The notes beneath the pieces were generated by a model that was not told where the DNA came from, did no database searches, and worked only from the letters and a program-made list of their open reading frames with translations. Source: Anaspis maculata (Eukaryota > Arthropoda > Insecta > Coleoptera > Scraptiidae). Taken from it: 64,000 nt of DNA. Every line of letters begins with the position of its first letter. Position 1 is the stretch's first letter. A program made the translations under genes and the position numbers. Below are positions 42,520 to 52,819 of the stretch, piece after piece. Where the stretch lies: positions 4,082,070 to 4,146,069 of the forward strand of contig OX421967.1 in assembly GCA_949128115.1 (NCBI GenBank), read 5' to 3'.

Positions 42520-43455
42520 GAGGTTATTCAAATCAAAGGCGTTGTAAAAGTGTTTAAAAGGGAAATCTATACAATCATTTAGGCAATTTTGAGCAGAATT
42601 ACTAGTTGCTTTACAAATTTCAAGAACCTCTAAACTATCTAAAAGCCTTCCTTTCTTACAAACATGTAAAATTTCAAAATTAGTTTAGAAAATGAAGTCA
42701 TGATTCTCTGAGATGATATGATTGGCGAAAGATGAAGGTGTGTCAATTGAAAGGGTAACTCGACCTTGCCTGATATATCTTATGTGTTCTTTAAGACGCT
42801 CAATAAATTTTCTGCCTGATTGTCCGATATAGAAAGAGTTACAATTGTTACAGTTAAGTTTATTAACACCGGATTTGTCTTGAGGAGAGAGAATGTCTTT
42901 TGTATTGACTAGATAGGAGTTTAAATTTGAATTTGTTCTGAAAGAAATATTGATTCCAAAAGTTTTAAAAATGTTTCCGACGATTTTAGGAGGGATGCCA
43001 AAATAAGATATGCTATGGTAACTTTTTCTAAAAACATCAGTATTTGTAACATGAAAGGATAGCGCTTTTGAACGGAATTTGTTGAAAATGCCAAAAATTG
43101 TTTTATATTTATATCCGTTAACTTGACCTAAATATTTGATAACGTCAAATTCTTTTTTGAAATTATCGTTTGACAATGGTATTTTGAAAAGTCTATGGAC
43201 GAGTGAATTGAACGTTGAGTGTTTATGGCTTATTGGATGACATGAATGAATAAGGATGATTGTGTCAGTATGGGTAGGCTTACGATAGATGGCATATTCA
43301 AAAAGACTTTCTTTTCTGGTAATCAAAAGATCAAGAAAAGGTATAGAAGCATTGTCAGATTCAATTTCAAAAGTGAACTTAATATTGTCATGCAATGAGT
43401 TGAGATATTGTAAAAATGTGTGTAAAATGCTATCATCTTGAACAATACCAGGCAA
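42508..43455 (-). pseudogene. Penelope-like protein, C-terminal part (GIY-YIG endonuclease)
   Basis: Continues the RT frame after a shift near 43440. It begins with the end of the RT palm (HTFLQYLNS, IPFLDLLITR, YRKPTHTD) and then the nuclease: CNNCNSFYIGQSGRKFIERLKEH, with paired cysteines, Tyr-Ile-Gly, the catalytic-type Arg and His, and SFANHIISENHDF. A TAA codon at 42685-42687 interrupts it; the same frame then stays open through a further conserved-looking tail (KKGRLLDSLEVLEI) to a stop at 42508-42510, so the TAA is a nonsense mutation. The nuclease nicks DNA to prime cDNA synthesis in this class. Confidence 0.85.
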
Positions 43456-44597
43456 TCATCAACGTATCTAAACCAAAAGAGGATATTATCTTTGAATGGA
43501 TTGTTGTTGGTTATGTGATGGTTCTCTAAATTTGACATGAAAATTTCCGCTAGAAAAGGGGACAAATTTGAACCCATTGCTAAACCAGTCTTTTGTTTGT
43601 AAAAATGATTGTTAAATTTGAAGAAATTTTGTTCTAAGGCAAGTCCAAGAAGTGAGCAGATATCAAGAATATTATGTGTCAACAAGTCAGATTCGAAAAG
43701 ATTATTTCTGACTAGGGAAATGCATTCGTTAGTAGGAACACTAGGGAATAGATTAACAACATCAAAGGAAATTAATCTACTATTAGGTGGAACAATGTGA
43801 TCTGCAAGTTTTTCAGTTAAATCAAACGTGTTTCTTAAAGAACAAGGGTTATTCAAGTGACAATTATTTCTCAAGATGGAATTCAACCAAGAAGATAATT
43901 TGTATGTTGGAGAGTTTGTGAAAGAAACCACAGGTCTGATAGGGAAATTAGGTTTATGTATTTTAGGGAGACCATATAACCTTGGAGTCGCAGGATTCAT
44001 CAATAGGAGATTATACGGATTCATGTTGAAAAATTTTATGGTATTCGAGAACCTAGAAATTGTACTTCTAACTTTTTTAGAAAAAGGAATTGTTGGATTT
44101 TTTGATAACTTTTGGAAATCATCATTGTCTAGAGAATTTTCAACCTTATCTAAATAGTCATGTTTGTGCATTACCACAAGGCAGTTACCCTTATTAGCTT
44201 TGGTTATCACCAAATTGTTAGACGAAATTTTCTTCCGTAGAGAGTACAAGTGTGTGATGTTCAAATTCTCATTTTTGCTGTTGAATAAATTTGTGTGATG
44301 GTTGTTAAAATGTGAAAGTGGAGGTTGAATGAATTCGTGTGAATGAGTGATTATTTTAGCTCTGCAAAGTTGCTTGTTGATGTTTGGAGAGGAGTTGATA
44401 GCCACTTCAGATTCCGCCAAAAGCAATTCTATGTTGTTACGAAGGTTTTTCTTATTGGTGTCCACGTTGAATTTTAGCCCAAGTGATAGAATTTTGTTAT
44501 CATCTTCGGTGAAGTTAAAATCAGTTAAATTCTTTACACGTTGGTGGAAGGTGTGTGTTGAAGTCAGGTTTTCCTCTCTAATCAACCATCCTTTCAT
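43323..44597 (-). pseudogene. Penelope-like protein, N-terminal part and reverse transcriptase
   Basis: About 400 residues from ATG (minus, 44595-44597, inside the terminal repeat). N-terminal region: KANKGNCLVVM, the position of the family's DKG box. RT motifs in order: PRLYGLPKIHKP, IRPVVSFTNSPTY, LISFDVVNLFPSVP, TGLAMGSNLSPFLAE and FRYVDDCL, the catalytic YVDD. After LVLFK the frame is lost. The downstream frame overlaps by about 130 bases, so a small indel near 43440 broke the gene. The RT is of the telomerase-like Penelope type. Confidence 0.9.
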
Positions 44598-44917
44598 TTA
44601 TTTTTCACTCACCTTGTACCATTATTATTAGCTCTATTATTCCATACATTTCCATCAAGTTCTTTTGTCCTTCCTTCCATGACAACATCATAACTGTTTT
44701 ATTGACATCTCAAGAATTTGAAATCTTTTACACAAACTTTATTTATACCATCCTTTTATACATCTTTGGTATGTTATCGTTCTCCTTTTATGTACTTGCT
44801 TTATGTATTTCATCTTATAGCTTTACACTCTGACGAAGAAGGGCCAGAGACCTTCGAAACCGGTCAGAATAAAATAAATGATATTTTGAAGGAAGACTGC
44901 GTGCAGTTCAATCATTC
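44570..44917 (+). repeat. Penelope-like element terminal repeat, right
   Basis: Inverted counterpart of 42172-42519. The 67-codon frame in it (44718-44921) equals the one at 42168-42371 on the other strand because the repeats match; neither is a gene. Confidence 0.88.
44830..44865 (+). ncRNA. Hammerhead ribozyme motif, antisense copy
   Basis: CTGACGA at 44830-44836, stem II GAAGG (44838-44842) pairing with CCTTC (44851-44855), GAAA at 44856-44859, stem III ACCGGT at 44859-44864, cleavage site after GTC (44865). Stem I can form: 44828-44829 with 44866-44867, a 2x2 internal loop, then 44822-44825 with 44870-44873. One extra A (44837) lies between the core and stem II and may weaken it. Confidence 0.78.
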
Positions 44918-45450
44918 ATGAAACAGGAGTGTCACTATCAACAAATCTCGGAAGCTATATTTCAAGGAACTTGACTCACAGTATGGTATTATTTGAAAGC
45001 TCTTGAAAAATCGAATTCAGAACAGATGAAAGTATTGCCCCATCTGTCGTCTGTTAAATAATGAAAAATGTCAAAGTTCAAACTCAACCATTTTTATTAT
45101 TCAAATTCTATTCAATGGTACATAACTTGTTCTTGAAGATTCTCCAACTTTTTTCCAATTTCCCGAGAATTTTCGTTTTGAAAATGTAAAACCGGCCTGG
45201 GTTTTCGAGACCAGACTTAGATGATGGAGTTAAAAGCGAAGGCTTAATGGACAAATATTTTCACAATAAGATGATTTGAAATAAGGTTCGAAATTTTCCC
45301 GGAAAATTCAAATTTTTCCTGACCAAATTTTCAATCTTCTGCAAATCATTTCCACTCTTTCTCTCTGATCCCAACTTCTTACCCGAAGGGACGTTTTGAA
45401 CAAAGTTTCCATGTACCTAGTTGAGGTGATGACACAACCGATTTTTGGCT
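44918..45450 (+). repeat. Family Y copy 4, right part
   Basis: Continues CAGGAGTGTCACTATCAACA and the following Y blocks to the closing CACAACCGATTTTTGGCTTG at about 45434. It is shorter than copy 2: the middle (about 16040-16560 equivalents) is missing. Confidence 0.7.
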
Positions 45451-46533
45451 TGTCTCTGTAAGGCAAAAGCTCGCCATAAGAATTTGATTGAAGGAGAAAC
45501 TGGCCCCTTTCAATACTTTGACATTTCAACGGTCTGAAATTAAAGGTCTAGAATTGGAAATATATCAATTTCCTCTGATTTCCTTCATAATCCTTTGAAG
45601 TCTTGCCAAGGAGATCAGATCACAATCAACATTTTGTCTCCACTAACTGTCATCTGCCTCTTTCTTGACATCTCAATCAACAAAAGTTGAAATTATAAGA
45701 TTTCTTGCTACTACTTTGATCATTTGTTGAGTTTCTAGGGGCTTCACCATAACTTGGTTGCTGTGCATATCAGAGTTACGAAAAAAAAATGAACAACTCC
45801 ATGCTGTTGCCCGTTCAGTTGACGTCAGATACTAGCTCGTGCATGAAGCTACGTCAAGCTACAAAAAATAACACAAAATTATCATTTTGTATTTATTATT
45901 TTTGCATAGTGTCCTGCATAATTTTGCAATTTTTTTTGCCAAAATTTTGCTAAGGGGGGGCTGAATAGGGCCTAATCGGTTGGGGTCTCTATCTGGAAAT
46001 ATTCTTTAGGGTCCAAATATTAACTTGAAAAAATAAAATTGCTTTTAGCCCATTGTGCACAATTGTTACAGCTTGCCGCCGGACTATAGGCACTCTTTAC
46101 TATATTTCATTTCAGCACAATCTGAATCTAAAAACTGCAAAACAGATCTGCTGGGAAGCGTCAATAAATATTATTCTCTGCTACTTCACCTTGCTCAGTT
46201 CACTCGTTTATCTACAAATCCAAATAAATGTTCCCAAAAAAAGTCTTATGGGGCCAGTAATTGACGTAGTCCGACCACTTATTGTTCCTTTACATGTGAA
46301 AGCCATTCAATTTTTTTTTCCACCTCCGGTGAGTTCATTTTCTTTCGCTTAATTTACAATTAGCTTCGAAACTTTGACCTTTTAATGGATTTGTTTTCCT
46401 ATTGTTTCACTTGCTTAATGCTTGAGTAATGCGGACAACTATTTCCATCTGAAATGTTTACAACAAAGCTGATTTTTTCTCGACTAAAACGATATCAGCT
46501 GTCCGTTTAAATTATACATTAGCGGAAGTATTA
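45451..46533. other. Intergenic, no gene seen
   Basis: Unique-looking AT-rich DNA. The frames at 46053-46352 have no recognisable domain or repeat match. Confidence 0.4.
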
Positions 46534-46970
46534 CGGGATGGCCCAACGAAAACGCAACAGACAGATTTTCGGCCACTTGACCTGATCTGTTTATATACTG
46601 TGATATGTTTACTAGAGGGACATAAGCGCCGTCATGGGTTCGGCAACTTCGAGCCAGCCTCCTGAAAGGGGCTGTAACCCTCCAAAAACACTGAAACTAG
46701 CATTATCTTGAAAAATTTGCATCGAAAAAAAAAATAGCACCGCTGTGAAGACAGTTGAACCAGTTTCAAAATGATGTGTCACTCAACCCTGCTTGTCGTT
46801 TATTTATGAAGGAGCGGCCGCCCTGACTACGCGGTTGGAACTTCATGGTTGGATCAATCGCACTTGAACATCCTCTTTGAAAACAAAGTTGACCTTGTCT
46901 GGGCTTATCCCGAAAAAATGAAGTCAAATGGCCGGAGATCTGTCTGTTACGTTCTCGTTGGGCCACCTTG
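46534..46970. mobile_element. MITE with mariner-type ends
   Basis: 437 bp flanked by TA dinucleotides (46532-46533, 46971-46972). Terminal inverted repeats of about 45 bp are well matched: GGCCCAACGA(A/G)AACG(C/T)AACAGAC, then CGGCCA(C/T)TTGAC. TA target and small size fit a Tc1/mariner-derived non-autonomous element. The minus-strand frame at 46766-46984 reads across the right repeat and is not a gene. Confidence 0.75.
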
Positions 46971-46972
46971 TA

Positions 46973-47515
46973 GGTACAGTCCAAAGTGAAATGCTGAAAA
47001 ATCTTGATTTACAAAAAAAGAGAGCTATGCCAAATACATTTTTTTATACTCATGCTATTTCTATAAGTACTTTCAAAAGCACGTGGGTAAGTAGGAAAGT
47101 TTTTCTGAGGTTTTTTCAGATTCTAATACGTACCAATTATTAGGTGAGATAAACGGAGCCCCTAGAAACGCAAAACGCGTGTTAAAAGCAAAACAATGTT
47201 GCTCAATGCAATGCACTATTACATATCGTAGAAAAGTTTTTTTTGCCTAGTTCTAAATCGATTAGATACAATTCTGTTAATTTTTTATCTTGAAATTTCA
47301 AGGGCAAATAAGATGTTCTCAAGTGCGTCTTTTAGCCTAATCCTAATCTTTGAGTGTCCAATTGTATAATTCCAATCCCTGATTTTTGTCAGTGTAGTCA
47401 AAAGTACCCTGCATTGCATCAAGGCTAGAATTTCAATGGAAACGTTCTACTCAAGTTCACCTGTCCGCCGTCTCCCGCCTCTACTTCAAAATTTAAATGG
47501 CACTACCTATTTCGT
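46973..47515. other. Intergenic, no gene seen
   Basis: No domain, RNA gene or repeat match recognised. Confidence 0.4.
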
Positions 47516-47519
47516 GACA

Positions 47520-47720
47520 CACTGAAAAAAAGAGAATTTGATTCTCTTGTAAAAAAAATATTCAAAAATTTTTCGAATCCCTCTCTTCAATCCTGAAATT
47601 CTCAAAATGTTCACTTTGTTAAAGGAACGGTTAAAAGTTTCCAAAATTCCCTTCCCCAAAAGAGATGTGGATAACTTTCATTTTGGTGTATCATGAAGTA
47701 GGAATTGCCACTTTAACTTT
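47520..47720 (+). repeat. Stray unit of the 9860-12790 satellite
   Basis: AAAAGAGAATTTGATTCTCT and TTTGGTGTATCATGAAGTAG resemble the 9.9-12.8 kb array unit, about 35 kb away from it. Confidence 0.45.
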
Positions 47721-48350
47721 TGCAGTTGGGGTAAAGGAGGTGGAGGAGAGAATTTTTAATGGTATGCGATTGAAAATTTTGGGAATATTTTGTTTAGAAA
47801 ATACAAAAAAGGGTCAAAATTTACAGAAACTTCAAATTAAATATAACTTTCACGACAAAAAAGCTTAAAAGAAACAATATAAATTAATTTGAAAATACTT
47901 TAATGAGGGTAATAAAATAAAAATAATTAATAGAAACTAGAAAAACTAAAAATAGAATACTTAAACACCAAACATGTCCCAATAATTGAGCAAATAAGAA
48001 AGGTCAACAACCGCTCTTCTTTAAAACAGAAAAGCTTCAAAACCAGGAACTTTTTCCCGTACTAACATGATTTTTTGCAACATTTTCCGTGAAAATTTTT
48101 TTTTCTCGTGAGCATAAAAACCGCAAAATACAAACTATATCCACTACACGCGGAAATACACAATAATACTCGACAAGAACAATGCCGCTACTAATACAAA
48201 AATATTAAACGTAACCAAAAAAATAATAATAATATTGTCCCAGTTTTTCAACAGACGATAACACCTTGCCTAGATAACATCCAAATTAAAGCACTCATTG
48301 TTGGAATTCATAAATTATTAAAAATAATAACTGCTACTGCGATAGCGCCG

Positions 48351-48545
48351 TCAACAGACAATGTTCTTCCTGAGTTCCTGCTCGGCTCTGAAGAAGGGTT
48401 CGAGGTCGCGGAATTTTTCTATCACTTCTTCGTTCAGCTCCGCCAGGCTGGGCAGATTTCCGCCGTATTCTAGGGGCAGGTACTTGGCCGCCAGGTGCTT
48501 CTCGTGGAACTCTTCCATCGGCATTCCGGGATTGTGCATCTGAAT
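48351..48545 (-). CDS. Gene C, CRAL-TRIO protein, last exon
   Basis: 64 residues and a TGA stop, after acceptor TTTCTTTTTTGCAG. It starts IQMHNPGMPMEEF and contains KYLPLEYGGNLPSLAELNEE, the domain-closing pattern, then FFRAEQELRKNIVC. It lacks gene B's charged extension. No close AATAAA was seen on the 3' side; ATTAAA near 47900 is a weak candidate. Confidence 0.93.
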   Translation of the reverse strand: MQMHNPGMPMEEFHEKHLAAKYLPLEYGGNLPSLAELNEEVIEKFRDLEPFFRAEQELRKNIVC

Positions 48546-48639
48546 CTGCAAAAAAGAAATCAATTCAGTTCCGGTGGGCCTTTCAGAGGTTCGAAACGAT
48601 TTTTATATTTGATGTGAATGAACTTTATATCGAACTTTA

Positions 48640-50440
48640 TATCGGTTATACTAACAAAGCCTCGGTAACGCCCCTAGAGACCCTAGAAATGAACTTTTGA
48701 CTGAAATGTACCATGTCACAACTCGTATTAAAGCTCTTGACTCTTGACTCTTAATCTCATACAAATATTCATGAATTCCTGGAAATCCCGTAGAAATCTT
48801 GATAAATCCAAAGACATTTTTGGGAATTTCGAAAAAATTTAAAGAAATCTCTCGAAAATCTTCCGGAAATATTTTTGAAACTCCTGGAAATCCCGTAGAA
48901 ATCTGCAAAAATCAATAGAGATTCCCAAAAATACTGAGCAACTTTTGAGATTCCTATACCAACAGGAATCTGTGGAGATCCAGCAGGAATCTCCAAAAAT
49001 CGCTGAAAATATTCCAGAAATATTTGGAACGTGCCATTCAAATCTTCAGAAATTCCTGAATTCTTGAGAATAACTTCAGTCGGAAGAGGGACCAAGATTG
49101 AAAAGTGTAAGAAAATCATCAGAAATCTTGTATGAATCTTTAGAAGCTGTCGAAAATTTTGTAAAGATATTTAGAGATCTGTAATGATTGTGAAAACCTT
49201 CAGAAAATCCAAGAATATCGTAGGAGTTCTTGAAACTCCCTGAAACTCCCTGCAATTCTTAGAATTCTCGAGGAATCCCTGAGAATCTCATACAAATATT
49301 CATGAATTCCTGGAAATCTCGTGAAAATCTTGATAAATTCAAAGACAATTTTGAGACTTTCGAAAAAATCTAAAGAAATCTCCTAAAAATCTCCCCGAAA
49401 TATTTTTGAAACCCCTGGAAATCCCGTAGAAATCTGCAAAAATCAATAAAGATTCCCAAAAATACTGAGCAACTTTTGAGATTCCTATACCAACAGGAAT
49501 CTGTGGAGATCCAGCAGGAATCTCCAAAAATCGCTGAAAATATTCCAAAAATATTTGAAACGTGCCATTCAAATCTTTAGAAATTCCTGAATTCTTGAGA
49601 ATAACTTTAGTCGGAAGAGGAACCAAGATTGAAAAGTGTAAGAAAATCATCAGAAATCTTGTATGTATCTTCAGAAGCTGTCGAAAATCTTGTAAAAATA
49701 ATTCAGAGACCTTTAATGATTGTGAAAACCTTAAGAAAATCCAAGAATATCGTAGGAGTACTTAGAACTCCCTGAAACTCCCTGCAATTTTTAGAATTCT
49801 CGAGGAATCCTTAAAAGTCTCATACAAATATTCATGAATGCTTGGAAATCCCGTAGAAATCGTGATAAATTCAAAGACATTTTTGAGAATTTCGGAAAAA
49901 TTTAAAGAAATTCCTCAAAAATCTTCCAGAAATATTTTTGAAACCCCTCAAAATCCCGTAGAAATCTCCCAAAATCAATAGAGATTCCCAAAAATACTGA
50001 GCAACTTTTGAGATTCCTATACCAACGGGGATCTGTGGAGATCCAGCAGGAATATCCAAAAATCGCTAGAAATATTCCAGACATATTCAAAACGTGCCAT
50101 TTGAATCTCTAGAAATTCCTGAATTCTTGAGAATAACTTTAGTCGGAAGAGGGACCAAGATTGAAAAGTGTAAGAAAATCATCAGAAATCTTGTATGAAT
50201 CTTCAGAAGCTGTCGAAGATCTTGTGAGAATATTCAGAGATCTGTAATGATTGTGAAAACCCTCAGAAAATCCAAGAATATCGTAGGAGTCCTTAGAACT
50301 CCCTGAAACTCCCTGCAATTCTTAGAATTCTTGAGGAATCCCTAAAAATCGCATACAAATATCAATGAATTACTGGAAATCCCGTAGAAATCTTGATCAA
50401 TCCAAAGACCTTTTTGAGAATTCCGAAAAAATCTTTGAAG
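48640..50440 (+). repeat. 531-bp tandem array in gene C last intron
   Basis: Three long units, starting near 48750, 49285 and 49815. Each contains CATGAATTCCTGGAAATC, CCAACAGGAATCTGTGGAGA, ACTTCAGTCGGAAGAGGGAC-type and GTAAGAAAATCATCAGAAAT blocks at matching places about 531 bp apart. Within units a finer AGAAATC(C/T)T-like motif recurs every 10-30 bases. Minus-strand frames of 60-116 codons (48769, 49339, 49871) are near-identical because of the repeat. Confidence 0.88.
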
Positions 50441-50581
50441 ATATGAGAGGTCAAAGGGTGGCACTTCGCCCCGAGCTATTCTCAATATTGAAAGTGATTT
50501 TGACGAACTATTTACGATAGACTAAACAGTCAAAATTATCAATCTCCGGGTGTGCCGTGTGCATTGGATTTCTGTTTGAGA

Positions 50582-50765
50582 TACAGGGTGAGTCATGAAT
50601 CACAAAAATCTAGTTTCTTTCGATTATGTCTGTGAATCATTTCATTGGTTCTTAGATTGATTCAGAACAAGATCAGACCTTTTTCGTTTCTATAGAAAAA
50701 TTTTTAGTTGCGTTTTTGAAGGAAAATGAATTTTTGAAGTTCATGGATCACCCTATATATTGAAT
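50582..50765. repeat. Small inverted-repeat element, about 180 bp
   Basis: ATACAGGGTGAGTCATGAAT at 50581 is mirrored by TTCATGGATCACCCTATATA near 50740-50760. The inner parts pair poorly. Confidence 0.6.
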
Positions 50766-50869
50766 CATGGCTCAGTGCACACCCAGTGGTTGATAATTTC
50801 CACTTATTATTTCAATATAAACAGTTTCCCAAAATCACACAAACTTACAAAAATAGGGAGGGGCAAAGT

Positions 50870-51160
50870 CTAACGGTAATTGTACTTCGGCTCCTCATCC
50901 TCGAATCACTCAAAAGAATACTTGTAGTAGCATCTTTGCTCGTCTTACGTACACATTGTTGAGTGATTTTCATTCGAAAATTGTTTCTCCCGCCCTTATT
51001 ATATCCGGCTGTCACTTATCTCTCGTGTCAGTTGTCATTGTCAAGTGAAAATCACTTCAAAATTTGTGTATAAGACGAGCAAAGATGCTACTACAAGTAT
51101 TCTCTTGGGTGATTCTTCGGATAAGGAGCCTCGTACAATTCTAGTCGAACTTCACAGGTA
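50870..51160. repeat. Hairpin MITE with about 100-bp arms
   Basis: TACTTGTAGTAGCATCTTTG at 50920 and CTCGTCTTA pair with TAAGACGAGC and AAAGATGCTACTACAAGTA at 51071-51101. The pairing extends outward through AATCACTC and GGCTCCT blocks. No gene inside. Confidence 0.75.
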
Positions 51161-51599
51161 AGTTTACTGTTAGTTTGACTGGCTTTAAAGTAATTCATGG
51201 ACTTCACAAATTACCATCTCCATCACTACTTGTGATATATCAAATTGAATGTGGAGGAATTCTCTTTCTGCCAAACATATTTTCAAAAATTCCAAAGCCA
51301 TCCTCTAATTCCTTCTGAGTAGGGTAGGGACACAGGAGTTGGAGATGAAAATGTGGTAATACGTGTTTCAGATGATTTCTTCGAAGTGGAAATCGACTTG
51401 TTTTTGCTAGAAAATCGATTTTAAAGAATCAGGAGTTAGGTACTAGGTGGCGAACTCCTCATTGATAAACCAGAAGTGAATTTTTGAGAAAATTGCAAGA
51501 AGAATCCTGGAAGTTGTTCAAGAAGAATCCAAATATTCTGGTCAGAATAAGAATTCTGATACTTGAATTTGATGTATCACAATAAAGGTGATGCTACTT

Positions 51600-51920
51600 G
51601 AAATTTTAAAGTATAGTAGGGTGGGGTGGAGGTGCAAGGGGCTGAAGATAAAAATTTGGCAATACGTGTCTTACATGTCCCACTCGAAATAAAAATCGAT
51701 CTGTCTCGACGTTTTTCTGGGGAAAAACTTGGTGTTGAAAAATCTGAGGTGGGAAGTTTGAAAATGAACACCTGTATAATGCAGTATATAGATAAAATAC
51801 GTCAAAAAGAGTTGAAAGTTTTTTTTAAAACGGGAAAACTTCGGGAAAAACTGTTACGAGAATTGTTTTTTCCTGCCAATTTATTCCATTGGCAGGGAAA
51901 AGCTCTCGGTGGATCACCCT
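51600..51920 (+). repeat. Segment related to hairpin element P6
   Basis: AAAAATCGATCTGTCTCGAC, GAAAATGAACACCTGTATA and CTCTCGGTGGATCACCCTG at about 51899 follow P6's right arm (20270-20603) with different spacing. It lacks the left arm. Confidence 0.6.
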
Positions 51921-52155
51921 GTTCTATTTTTTTTTTTGAGATAAACTCTAACCGCAAATTATGTATATAAACTGGTTTTTTAAGCTAAATTATCAATTCA
52001 AATTCGACCCGCTTAATTCTATTATGTAACGTTTTTGTGATTATTCAACTTTATACTAATAAGAATTCGTAGACACATGATAAAAAGTTAACAAACTTGG
52101 GAAACACAAAAGAAATCTAATATGAAATGAGGGATAATAATGAGTAATTAATTAC

Positions 52156-52332
52156 CATGTCGACAAGTTCTGGCTTCATGAAAACTTTGATCAGGCTGAA
52201 TAATTTGTGGAACACATAATTGACATTCAAAATGTGGATGGCCTTCAACTTCACCTGCAGCCCCTCCTGGAGGAACCTGAAGAATATCTTGAAAGCGCCC
52301 AGGTGTATCCTCATCAGATGCATGAGACCAAC
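52156..52332 (-). CDS. Gene C, CRAL-TRIO protein, middle exon
   Basis: 59 codons, phase 0, acceptor TTTTTTTGCAG and donor ATG|GTAATT. It starts VGLMHLMRIHLG and contains FLQEGLQVKLKAIHILNVNY and LIKVFMKPELVDM. The last eleven residues nearly repeat gene A's. The intron on the upstream side is only 121 bp; the downstream one is about 3.6 kb and holds the 531-bp array. Plus-strand frames here are shadows. Confidence 0.93.
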
Positions 52333-52453
52333 CTGCAAAAAAAAGCAATTGTTTTCAACAAAAGGTTATCAGGTCCTTGTTTTGTTTATAATATTTTTAT
52401 TTGTGTTTCGATTTTCGTGATTCTTTTTTTCTGAGATGTAGGAAAAGACTTAC

Positions 52454-52637
52454 GCCGTCGACGTCTATGCAGATCACTAAGCCATCTGGAGGATTTTTGA
52501 TGAGGTTCGATTCTAGGACCATGTATGCGAGCTTCATGATGGGCACCAAGTCGAAGTTGCCGTAGTAGGTGTCGTACAGTTTGAAAAAGTTGACGCAGTA
52601 GTTCTCCGGGGTTCGTACGGGTATGCGTGATGATTGT
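52454..52637 (-). CDS. Gene C, CRAL-TRIO protein, exon (N-terminal half of lipid-binding domain)
   Basis: 184 bp, the same length as gene A's exon; one base completes a split codon. Acceptor ATTATTATTTTAG, donor GGC|GTAAGT. The peptide has PENYCVNFFKLYD, LVPIMKLAYMVLES and PPDGLVICIDVDG; the usual Met-Lys of the core is Val-Asp here. An N-terminal exon like gene B's was sought to 64000 on the minus strand and not found, so it is outside the window, too diverged, or lost. Confidence 0.9.
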
Positions 52638-52819
52638 CTAAAATAATAATTTCCCAATCAAAAAAAAAAAAATTATTGGAAAAACAGTAGGTGCATTTTT
52701 AATTAGGGAAAAAATGGGTTTGTACTTGAGAAAAACTGAATTTTGAATGAAGAAAAAATTATACTGAAAAATTTGTTAATTAATTTTCAATTGGGAAATA
52801 AGCTCCCAATTAGGAAATG

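Larger units (their letters stand above)
42131..44917 (-). mobile_element. Penelope-like retroelement with inverted termini
   Basis: A retroelement with inverted terminal repeats of about 348 bp (42172-42519 and 44570-44917), a one-sided extension (42131-42171) and a target duplication ATGAAACAGGAGTNTCA at 42114-42130 and 44918-44934, one mismatch in 17. It lies inside family Y. The coding strand is minus and encodes an RT with a GIY-YIG nuclease, the diagnostic combination of Penelope-like elements. Each terminal repeat carries a hammerhead ribozyme motif. Coding damage shows this copy is defective. Confidence 0.92.

Noticed and set aside
48769..50090. Several minus-strand frames of 60-116 codons with matching peptides
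   Set aside because: Their similarity comes from the 531-bp tandem repeat in gene C's intron.
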